Source of the DNA: Apus apus
Taxonomy: Eukaryota > Chordata > Aves > Apodiformes > Apodidae
Length of the DNA stretch: 64,000 nt
Direction: 5' to 3'
NCBI RefSeq assembly: GCF_020740795.1
Contig: NC_067286.1
Location: 37,524,503-37,588,502, forward strand
The translations under genes and the position numbers were made by a program. Below are positions 50,070 through 62,000 of the stretch, in pieces (position 1 is the stretch's first letter; every line of letters starts with the position of its first letter). The notes beneath the pieces were generated by a model that searched no databases, was not told where the DNA came from, and saw nothing but the letters and a program-made list of their open reading frames with translations.

Positions 50070-53000
50070 GTATATATCTTTGGTGTTTTCTGCTGTGATG
50101 AAGTATCTTGGATATACTAACAAAAACCTTCATTGGTTATAATAATATCACATATACCAATCACTCTCACAAATTCCATGTAAGCTGACAAAGTAGTACT
50201 TTATATTATCTAGTATTCAGACCTGATTAATACATTTTCTTGTTAACATCAGACTACTTGTGGTTTTAGGTGTTGGACAGCTGGTGAGTCATTAACTAAT
50301 GGAAGGACAAAATCCACTGCAGAGTAGATATCCTAAGTCTTAATTTTGGTACCCAGTACTACTCCTTTTGATACTGCACTTAACATTCCTAATTTTAGTT
50401 CCAGTTATAGAATTATAGCATCTAGAAAGCTGTATCTACCTACATAGAAAATCAAAATGAAATTATTTTTTAATGAAGTGGATAATGTACTTCAAAGTGT
50501 GTGTTACTACCTCTGTGCTGATCCAACTGAGGTATGAATTGCTTGGGCCCCTAGCTGTGGTATGTCAGCTCTTCAGTTCACAGAGCAGCAACTTACTCCC
50601 TCCCCTCAGAAGCTCCCTCTTCACAGTGTAGACAAGGATCAAAACAGTATTTAGACTGCCAGGACATAAAAATCCAATGGCTGGGCTAAAATACATTTCT
50701 GTGTTTTTTATAGCCAGGGGAAACGCAGCAAAATTATTCTCCCCCCTACTCCCCTGCCCTTTCTTCTGTGCTATGTAAAATATTAGTCTGCTATATGACT
50801 AATTAATAGGTACCTGGTAGTGAGGGGAATACAGATCTTCCAGTGATAAAAGGTTTGTTAATTAGACATGTCTAATGATTGTCTTTGAGTTCCTTGGCAG
50901 GCTGTTCACATAGTCAAGTACAGTACATTAGAAATGACAGATACTAAAAATTCCTGTGGCATCTTTCACTTTTAGAGGCTGGAAAAATGTTGCAGGTTGT
51001 ATGACACAAGCAGTGCTGGGAGAGCAGGGATTACCAGTGACGCTCATTGCAGTGTTTCCTGCAAGGACATCTAGCCTTCCAGCTGCTGTTTGATTCTGAT
51101 GGTCTTGCTAGTTGTAATTTGGTGGACATTAGTTGCTTACTGCCTGTTGACTGGCTAACACATTTGTAGAGCTTCCATGAAAGGATTAGGTGACTCAAAC
51201 AGTAAAGCAAATCAACTTCTTTTAGCATAACACCAACAATATAGCACTGTAAACAATGAAAATATGTGGCTTTTAGGTATAAGCGTGGTGATTCTGCTTG
51301 TTCTTTCAGTCTTTTGTTTTTGAGGCAAATGTATGACTAAACGTGGAGAGGATGTGAGTAGGTAAGACTTAAGTACTAGAAGAAACTTCTTGATTATTTT
51401 TTTAAATGACACTTGAGAACCAGATTAAATCACTTTACAGTATCTTGCTATGTAGTCAGCTTTTATTATCTTGAGAAGAGAAAAATGAAGATGTATTTAC
51501 TACTTTCTTTGTTCTTACTCTGGATTATATAGACTTCTTTAGCATATTTCGGTAGCATCTTTGTGCTGACAAATAGCAGCAAAGGTTTTTCAGGAATGTG
51601 TGATTAGGTAAGTTTAACATAATTTCAGTATAGCATTAATGAGAGTTGCATACACTTGAGAGTAAAACTACATGCATGGTCTATGAACATGTGTTTGGTT
51701 TTTGGAGCCAGAATGAACTGATACACTTCTCTGTGCACCTCTGGCTGTAACTCTTCTGCTTATCTACTCTGAAGTCAGGGAGATTAGCAGGAGTTCTGGT
51801 CTGGAGTTCTGAAGGAGTTTCCATCTGCTGATGAGGAACAGTGTATGCTCCAAATACTTTCAAATAACATCAGCTTATGTTAGGGTCAGCAAACAACATA
51901 GGGTAGGAAAGAGGGAGCAGGGAAGTAAGGTGAAAGGACAGATCACTGATCCCCTAAACATACTCTCCTTGGGATATAATGCAGTGGTGTATGCACTGAT
52001 ACATTGGCCAGCCTCTGTCAGCTCTCATTTCATTATAGTGAAAAAGTAATACTCTGGGTGCATGTAGAAAAGGTTTTAATCTAGTGCTCAGCAAGGGCAA
52101 AATGTGATCTTGGGAAGTTTAGAATGGGTTCAGTCATTGACTGAACTTACGATGATGAATTGAGGTTGATCTAAGCCAAAGCCCTAATTTGCTGCGCTTA
52201 TCAGACCAGCTGATTGAGCTGTCCTGTGTAGTAGAGATGGTAGGGAGTATCTATGATAATGACCTCTAAGTTTTCATCAATTTACCAAGCAAAACTGTAT
52301 ACTGGTGTAAGTCTGTCTGCATACCTACATTGCAAACATGCAAGCACAGTGAGCACTTAATTATAATCTAAGGAAAAAAAGGAGGAGAGTTGTATGTGAA
52401 AAATGCATGGATATCAGCTGAATAAATAACCTCTGGCTCACTGGATGAATCTGACAGTCCTTTGCACAACAATGATGATGTAAACTTGGTTGTAGTGAAT
52501 TTACATGAATGTTCTAAATGTTACTGTGTTACTGGAGCAAGGAGATGGGTACTCTGTCTTTTACACTGGACTCAGTAGGATTTATTGTAGAGGATAAGGG
52601 AAGTCCTGCTGTCAGCCTGCTTAATGAATGTCACTGGAGAGAAGGTTCGGAATTTCCCAAATGATTTATAGATGTTTTGTGGCTGAAGATTGCTGTGGGA
52701 ACATTAATTTAATTTCTCCATTGGGGAGTGCCACCTACTCCCATGTTCTACTAGCCCTTGAAGGTCTTCTCCTTGTCCTTTCATCTTTGCAGTAAACTTG
52801 CAGATATTAATTGCTTTCCCTCTGAAGTATTCCTTGGATATTTTTTTTTAATGTTGCTTTATTGTTGTTTGCTAACTTTTTTAATAATTCCCACATTTTC
52901 CCGCCACTTCTTTCCCATAAATAATTTTAAAGTGTGTTCTTCCTTGTCATAATTGTAAACTTGTAAACCCCAAAGGTGTCTTCACAGACATACCAGAGCA

Positions 53001-56000
53001 TAAGATGAGACACTGTACCTAATGTCAAATTCAAACATTGCTTTAAGCTTGGAAAAAGTAGGGAGATTAAAACAAACAACAACAAACCCTTAAGATTTTC
53101 AGGTCACAGGTTCTTCTTTTTTTCTATAGCTTCCACTGCTATCACATGCTTTACAAGAGGACTTGACCTTAGAAAGGAGACAGAAGATGTGCTTTGCCCA
53201 GCAAACTGCCCTCTATGGCAATTTTATGTCTTTGGGGATGGAATCTATGCCTCTCTTTCCAGTGTCTGTGGAGCTGCCATACACAGGTAAGTCAGATGAT
53301 TGCTAATTAATGTGTTAAGCAAGTTTATGTAGTCTTGCCACATTCCTAAATTTTTAATCTTTTTAGTGCCATGATGGTAAAGATCCTTCTGGACATGGGG
53401 AGATGGGAGTAGTGGTAGGAGAGGAGAGAACACAGAAGGAAATAATGGCTGGGCAGCTTGCGAGTTATTCTAGTTGTGCTTAAGTGTTCCTGAAAACTGC
53501 TTTATTAACTTCCCTTAAATGGCAGAGCAGCAGATGGAATTTCACTGTAAGATTACTTATATGTCACTGGTAGAGATGGAAGGATGCGTGGTAAGTAGTA
53601 ATTAATTGGAGAATAAAAACAGATTCACTTTCTGACTTTCTGTTACGTGACATTTTTTCTGAAATCGTTTAAATCAATTTAAGTTCCATGCAAACAGACC
53701 TACCCGTGGTTTGGCTGCATGTGGTCCCTAGGCTGTTACGTTAGAAAGTGTTATGCTTTTTTGTTATAGCATTTCTGATAGTTGCTTGCTGGATGTTAGT
53801 CTACTTAACAATCTCTTAATTAGACCAGTATCTAGCTGAATTCACTTCTGTATTGAATTGAAAACTAAAGACTAAGCAAAATATCTGGATAACTTATGTT
53901 AAAGAGATGTCATTAGAAAAAACAATAATAATTCCACAGGGGAAGTGAAATAGGCTGGCAGAAATCTTACTGGGGTTATCTGATTTTTCTTTTGTTTCTC
54001 ATTATTTACTTTTTTTTTCTTTTTGAGGGAGGACACAGATTTAATTCCTTATTTGCAAGGTAAATTCTTTCTTGGATCAATTTTTAATATGGAAATGTTG
54101 AACAAAGCCAGCTGGAGGCAGAGAGGTATTTATTTCAGATGCCTGTGGAAGCCAGACTGATTCTTGACTGTCAGTCTACAGGGAGTTTCAGACTTTGATT
54201 TTAATAGTCTGATAAAGCTTTTGATTATTAAAGGAGGATTTTTAGTTTCATCCATTGACAGACTTTACAGCGGGATAGTTGTTAATTTGGAGCTTTTCAC
54301 AATATACTTCCTGCCACAAAGGAGATTAGAAACTTTGTAAGGTGTTACAGCTGTTAAGGTAGGACTGACGTTTCAGCAACAGGAATCTACATTAGACATG
54401 AAGAAAAGTCTAACAATGAGAACAGAGTAGATGGCCTGGGATATTACAGGAACTGCAATAGACTGTGCACTTTCCAAAACCACATAGACATCTATCTGTC
54501 TAGAATACCTAGATAACTAGAATTAATCCTATCTTGAAGCAAAACTGCAGACTAGATCATCCCTCCCATATTTTTTTTATTTAATGTCTAAGAAGTCCAT
54601 AATAAAATACAGGAATACATTTAAAAATAAGACTTCATCATGGATATAAGTCTGAATTACTTAGGTTTCAAGAGGTACTCTTAACACAAGTCACTACATG
54701 GAGGTATTGCACTATATTACAGAGACCTTTTGTTGTGTGTTTGTTTTTTTAATGTCCTATTCCCATGAACTAGATTTAGCATTTGTGGATTACAACATGT
54801 TACCCAGAATCCCTTCAAGCATCACTGAACTTCTTAAAACTAGTTTTATTTAGCTTCTAGGGACATTCATGTTAACATATATATAAAACACAGTTAAAAT
54901 AAACAACAATCACACCATCTTATTATATTTGTATATTCCAGATAAGAGTACTGTGTGCTTTCAGAAAGGCTGAAACTATTCTTAAAAGCTTAAGTGGAAG
55001 TGTTGAAAAGAAATGAAGGGATATCTTAAATCTTTTCTTATTCCCAAGCAACAGAAAAATCTCTTTCAAAATATATTGATGTGATGCTGAACTCTGCTAT
55101 CAGACAATCTTTTTATTTAAAAAAAAAGGCTAAAATTGTACAGATAACTAGAATATAATTGAGGAGATTTTTTTTTTTGAGTTAGCATTCATTGCTTGAC
55201 ACTTAAAATGCCATAAAATACATATGAAGCATCTGAAATAATATTTAGGGGGCTATCATTACCACCCAGAAACTTATTTTAAAAGTCAATACCCTATGAC
55301 TTCAAAGAAGACTTCCAAATTTCAGGATATTTTTTTAGTATTTAAACTGGAAAGTAAACTAAAAACATTTTCAAGTTGGATTTAAAGAGGGGTTTTGAGT
55401 AGAAATTGTCTGGAATTTCTCAAATGTTATAAAGGAGTCTACGAGCTAAGGTGCTGTAGGGGCAAGTAGAAAAAACTTGAGGTCTGTGTGAATGTTTTTA
55501 AAGCTTAAGAGTGAGTTTCAAAGATAATTATATGTCTCTATGTATTTTATTGTTGGAACAGGCTTCCTTTTGATCTTTCTGTGAAAAGAACTAATGCCTC
55601 CATTTAGTGTGCTTTAAGTGTCTTCATGGGTGTTAAAAGTTAAATTTCAGTACTTCACTTTTCCCAGTTGAAATATATGTGTATGTATATAGATAAAGTT
55701 TGTAAAAGAATGTCTAGATTAAATATCTTAAAAAAAAAAAAAATACCCCCCCCAAAAAAAACCCCAAAAAACCACAACAACCAAAAAGCAAACCCAACCA
55801 AAGCCATGATATTTCTTCCTGTTGTCTTTTGTCTAAGACAATGTTCGGATTTAGGGATGTAGACATCTATTTTTAACATTATGTTTCTTTACTGGTTGCC
55901 AAAGATGTCCTTATTTAAAGAGAAAAATCTTTTTCTATCAATACCTTTTTCTAAAGGCACTTAGGACTTGAGTGTTCTGAAGTGTTGCAAAAGTCCGTAA

Positions 56001-59000
56001 CCAGTTCAACAAGCCAGTGATCTCAGACCTTTCACACCAGTAGGGTTTTGAGGCTGTGTTTGAGGATTAGAGAAGTCCCACCAGGAAGGCTGGTGGGGCT
56101 CAGATCCCCGCAGCTGGCACTGCTGCTGCACTAGCTGCAGGAAAACGCCGAGCTTCATGCAACCAGGCTGCAAGATCTGTTTTACTCTGGGTTGGAACCT
56201 CAGTGGAATCTCATTAATTTAAATCAGAAGTTAGTAGAAGTAGAATATTGAAATAATGGAAATGTTGAAAAGTCGAATAGTGAAAATGCTGAAAAATGTT
56301 AACAGGATCCAGACTTCTTAATACCATTTTTAGATCAGCACCAAAAAATTCAACACATATACAAAAGTAGGAGGTATAAGAAATGGAAGAAGCAGATTTC
56401 TTTTCAAGATTTGCATAGTCTTACCCTAAGATAATAAAGCGCAGGCATTCATATACCAATTAGGTTGTCAGTGAAGTCTGTACCTTATAAAATATGTGTA
56501 TTATTGTGTATTATTCTCCAGCCCAGAAGCATAGGAGCATGGAAAAATACAGATTTTTCCATAGTAAGCGTCAATCCAAATTTTACCTCCTGTGAAATGT
56601 GCACCCCTGTTTGCAAACTCTGCATCTAACAGTCTGTCTCTGCAGATCTTGCAAGAACAAAGAGGGCTCTAGTAGCAATGAAGGTATTAAAATCTACCCA
56701 CCATTCTAACCTGTGTTTCCCAGTAAAGATGTACATTAAAAACATTCAAGTATTCTGGATATGATAAATTGTACTGCAGTGTTTTGACACAGCAAACTGT
56801 AGGTGAAAAGTCTTCTAGTTAGGAGAGCTGCTGGTTTTTGGAGACTACCTTTAAGTTGAAGGCTCTTAGTCCTACCAGTTTTTCATACTCCGAACAGAAT
56901 TTGTTGCATGAGAATGTTGTGTTGGTTTTGCTGCAAATATTAGCAGCCATAAATACTGGTCTGAGTAACAAAAGATTGCTGGATGGAGAAGTGACAATAG
57001 CTATTTAGTTCTCAGCTGATTTCAGTGCAAACTACAAAATCCAACAATAATAAAAGACCTTGCTGCTCCTCACTCTGTGGTGCAAAGGTGGAGCTCCATA
57101 TTGGTGTCAAAGTAACTCCAAGAGCATATTGCTAATAGGTCATCGGCGTAATTTGCTGTTGTTGTGATGTAACTAGATACCTGCTTTGAGAATTTCAGAA
57201 ATTTCTGCCAAATAACTGAAACAACCACATCTGGGTTACAGCTGGGTGTGCCATGCGTCGCCTTGCCAGTGAGTGCAGCACAGTTCTGTACCTTAAGCAC
57301 TGCTGAGTACCAGGCCTGAGCCATGACAGTGACTGGTGCTGTTCTCCTGTATAAAGCACAGGCAGCTATCCACCATTTCAAGAAGCATCAGTCTCAGGAG
57401 CAGTGCTGCTTAATTTATTTTTTTAAACTGGAAAAGATTAGGTGAACGTGGATCAGTTCTTCCCTCCACACACACTCCAGCTTGTGTGCTGGGTCCAAAC
57501 TGAGGCCTGAGTTTTTAATTTTATATAAACCAAATATTGTATATTCCCGTGAGTAGCTCAATTACTGTGAGGCAATTGCTAACATTAAAAAAGTACTATA
57601 TAGCGCATGTAAAAAAATTTAGCAGAATTAAACTGTGAATAATTCTGTATACTGCAGTTGAAAAAGCTTGTATCTGTTTTAGTATGTTATATTTGGCTTT
57701 TTATCCCCATTGTCTCTCATTTTATGTGTAATTACTCTCAGGAAACATAATATTTATTTAATATTCTTCTTTTTCTGGGCAGAAGAATAAAAGATTTATT
57801 TATTGGGGGAAGAATGGAGAACCTCCTACCAGGCTGACACTATGCAGGCGTAAAGAGCTGAGTTAAATCTACCACTGAGTGATTAATTGGATTAATAATC
57901 AGAGGGTCAAATAAAGGACTAGGTTCTCAGCTTGTGCAGTTCTGTTCTAGTGCCAGCTCCACTAAATGGAGACCTAGGCCAGTGTAGTAGTGTTTAGATG
58001 CTAAAAAGGCATGTACATGTTTTCATAACCTTCCTAACTGTTCATAGGGTTGAACCATTTCTAATTAAACATTGGGGTCCCAGAACTCCGGCATAACAAA
58101 AGCATCTCATGGTATTACCAAGTTGGCCACAAAGCAACCACAAACACAGATGATGGCCCCTGAGCTGCCCTACTGTTTGCTAGAAGAATATTGACAGAAG
58201 GGCTGTCTGGCCAGAGGGATTTCTGAGCAGCAGTAGATCCCCTGGGAAACTTTGGTTTAGTGCCTGCCGCTGAGCCTTCTTTCCTGCCAAAAGCAATAGG
58301 GGTGCAGAGGAGACAAAGAGCACAACTGAGGGGGCCAGAGGCTGCTGGCATGAAACCCTGAGCAGCTCCGTATCAGTGACTGAAAGCAGTCAGGCAGCAG
58401 TAGGAGACTGTAGTTTGAAGAAGGGGAAGATGCACCTTGGAGTCATGGAGAAAAGTGGATGATGTGGAATGAGTTTGAAGCAGCTGCTGATAATAGGAAA
58501 GGAAGATGTGAATTCAGGCAATTCAGCTCTCTTAAGTCCCTTAGGATACCTGTTTCTATCCAAGGGCTCTGTGTAGGAAATGCCAGCTGCCACAGCCAGC
58601 ACTGTTAGCAATGGGAACATGAACTGTCAGGTCAAAATTATGCTCCTGGTTAGCATAGCAGGCCTTCATCTTTCTGCTCTCTCCCTTCTGCTGAGAAGAC
58701 ATATGTATTATGAACACAATGTTTAGCATAAAAACATACCATGTGAGTTTCTGAGCAAATATTTTGCTTCTGGATTGCAAGTTGCTCTCTCACTGCCCTT
58801 GGATTTGAGAACTTTCTTTGGTGTAGAACACTGAGTCTGTATTCACATCTATTTCTGTTCACTCTTTATTACAGGGCTAGAGAAAAAGCAATCTTTTTCT
58901 GTTTTACTGACATTGTTTTGTTATCTTTAGAGAACTTGATCTATCTGATCCTTACCTTACACTTAGAACTAAGCCCTTTTAAGGAAATCATTTTGGCTTC

Positions 59001-62000
59001 ATCTCTAATATTTTTTTAAAAGTCAATAGCTCATAAGCATGCTGCAGAACATCCTCTCTCCAGCAACCAAATCTGTCACAACTGTTAAAAATTCAATGGA
59101 ATGCACTGGAAAATTTACCCAGAGGAAAAAGGTTTTTTGAAAAGGCAAAAATCTTGTGTTTCCGTTTTCTTTAACAGGAGATGGTATTTCAGCACTCTGC
59201 TGCTGTGTCCAAGATTACTGCCTGCAGTTACAGCTATAAGGGTCATCTCCCATGGCTGGAACAGTCTCTTTGTGGTCTAGGCACCAGTTTTGATGTGTGG
59301 GCTCCTTGAAAAATTCAAATTCTTTCAAATTGAGCAAAGGCAAGCCAGCCCTATATCTCTTCTATGAGAGGACAGATAAACAGTTCTTGCATTTCTTCCA
59401 CTTGAGGAGGTGTGTGAGGCTCTAAAAAGCTTATTTACCACAGTTCAGATTTTTAACTGGTTTTGATGAAATTGCTGTACTTTATAAGGCTTTCTTCTGC
59501 TGCCCTTGGCCAGCATACTTTCTCCCATCAGCTATTTAGTGTAGTGAGGTACTGGATTGTTTCCTTGTGTATCTGCTTTTCTGTTTGTGTGCATTTTTTA
59601 GTGAAAAAGACTGTTTAGATATAAGTTATGATTTGTTATTAACAGTGAAACTAGGCAAGAGAATAGACTGATAGCATTTATATAAAAGTTCCTGCCAAGC
59701 AGCCCTGGCAGTAGAATGACACAGACTGAGTAAGAAAGTGAAAGCTGTTCCTGGAAAATCTACAGAGTTCCAGTTTAATCAGAACAGCCAGAACATGCAA
59801 GTCAATCACACTGGAGCAAAGAACAGCAGTGAAAATCAAAGCAGATTGTAATGGCATGAATCATTCTAAAGAAATACACAGGCACTTCTTCACTGTTTAA
59901 ATATCGCTGCAGATCTACAGAAGACGAATCTCACTTTTAAAGTCAATTATAAATGACTGCAGAAAGGAATTTGCCAAAATCTTTCAGAATACAAAGGCAG
60001 ACTGACAAAGTGGTTTATTCCACTTCAGCTTATGTGAGCATGCACTCTGAGTAACCTTGCTGGAAGAAACATCCCAAATAAAACCAATGACATTGTAAAA
60101 GATGGCTTAAACCCTTGTTAATTTACCTACAGCATAAAATGGCAAGAAAAGAGGCATAACTTTGATAAAGCTATAGTTCACGTTATATTCACATTTAATA
60201 TCAGCCCCACCTTTAATTAAAAATAATGGAACTGTCAGATGGAAGTAGTGTATCTTCAGAAGTCAGTTGAGCTTTTATGACTTGTGATAAATACAGTTTC
60301 AAGTTTTCAATAAGTAGACAAGGAGCAAATAAATCTACTCTAGTTTCAGTGGAAAGCTTCCAGATTTGATGGACAGTATCTAGATATTTTTTTTTTCCCC
60401 CAGAATGATTACATGGCAATTGAAATGAAAAGACCAGTAGATAAAATGGAACAATGTAGACAGAACTGGTCACACTGTGACTAAAATAAGATTAAATAAT
60501 TGCTTACAGGAATAATTCTTAGGCTGTGAATGTGTACCTGAGTTTAATTCAGCCAGTGCTTTAAGTTCAAAGTTCACAACAAAGGAAGGGGGAAGAGATA
60601 CTAAGCTCTTCTTGGGAGTTAACTTCAGCATAGATCATGCTGATACAATCCCTAAGTAGCTTCACTAAAATTGCAATTATAAATTTAAACTAGAAACTCT
60701 TCCAATTAAACACATGTATTCTATTTCTGACACAGTTCTTTATCCATTAAGACAGAGACTAGTGAAGGCTTGAATGCCAAAGTGAACAAGGTACTGGAGC
60801 AGAACATTATGTTCTAATTAGACTGAAATATTCTAAATACATTAAATATTAATTTTTGCTCAAGATAATTTTACCTTACTACATTTTTTTCCTGTCATTT
60901 AAAAATAACCAGGCTCTCATCTATTTTTTCCCTCATTATTTTAAAAGAAATTTTAAAGTGCTCTTTGTGTTTGCTAACTTCAAACTCATTCCAGGTAACT
61001 TTACCAAAGCTCCTCTGTATGTATATTTTATACAGTTTCCTAGGTGAGAAAATATCTGTATATTTTGATACTATAATAATCTTCTAAGCTACAAGAATTA
61101 AATATTAAATACATTTATGAAATATATTTAATACATTAAATATGACTGGTTATATACCAGAGTTCAATTTAGAAATGCAAATCACATCCATGAATGAGGA
61201 ATGTATTTTAACAGCAGTCCACAAGGAGATTTATGTGGAAGCTGCCTTTGCCACAGATACCCAGAGCTCATATTACCACAAATAAATGCAAGGTTTTCTA
61301 AACTCTGGTCTTGATTATTCTACTTTTGCAATATTTTCAATCAGATTGGGCCAGGACCTCTTTTCAAGCAGGAAGCCTAACAGATAAGAAAAATAAACAC
61401 AAAGCTGCAAGTAGCTGTTTAAATAGTCTTGAAATGGTTGGTTGCCTCCCACAGTGCTGTACCTGCCCAAGCATCAAGCTTTAACTCACTCTTGGAGAAG
61501 CTCAGAATTGAATTTTGGCCTCTAAAAATATTAACTGTTCTTTCAGTAGCACAGAAAAAGAGAGCTGAACAGTTCCGAGGCGTATTATTGTCACTTGAGG
61601 TATCCAAAAGCAAACAACCCCAAGAGCCTCTCTGCCTGCAAAAACAGTGAAGTTCTCTTTGGGCTGCTTTTAACCCTGAAGTTTCTGAAATGCATAAATA
61701 TGTTGTCCTGCTGGGTAGTCCTGTAATCCTCAGTTCCTAAGCAGCAGCAAGATTTTCACATTAGCTGTTTCTTCATCTGTCTCAGACATCAGGACATACC
61801 TAGTAGCAATCTCAAAACTTGTCCCTGCCCATGCCAGGGGGGGCAGTGAAACGAGATGATGTTTAATGTCCCTTCCAGCCCAAACCATTCTGTAGATGAT
61901 GAAATAGAACACAACAAAGGAAAAACTATAGAGGCCTTCTCTAAGAACTAGACTATGGCCTCTAAAAACTTCTCTAGGTTCTGGGTGGTTTAGGTTCAAC

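Larger units (their letters stand above)
47369..53129 (+). other. COCH intron 2
   Basis: A 5.8-kb intron. It starts in the CpG island, then becomes AT-rich. It contains an A-rich tract at about 48301-48365 and a CT/TA microsatellite at 50024-50078. No transposon family, RNA gene or extra exon was recognised. Confidence 0.8.

Noticed and set aside
57070..57381. 103-codon - strand frame containing the residues NYADDLL, like a reverse-transcriptase active site
   Set aside because: The residues around it do not match the conserved blocks of any reverse transcriptase I know, and no CR1 tail or other element borders it. Probably chance.
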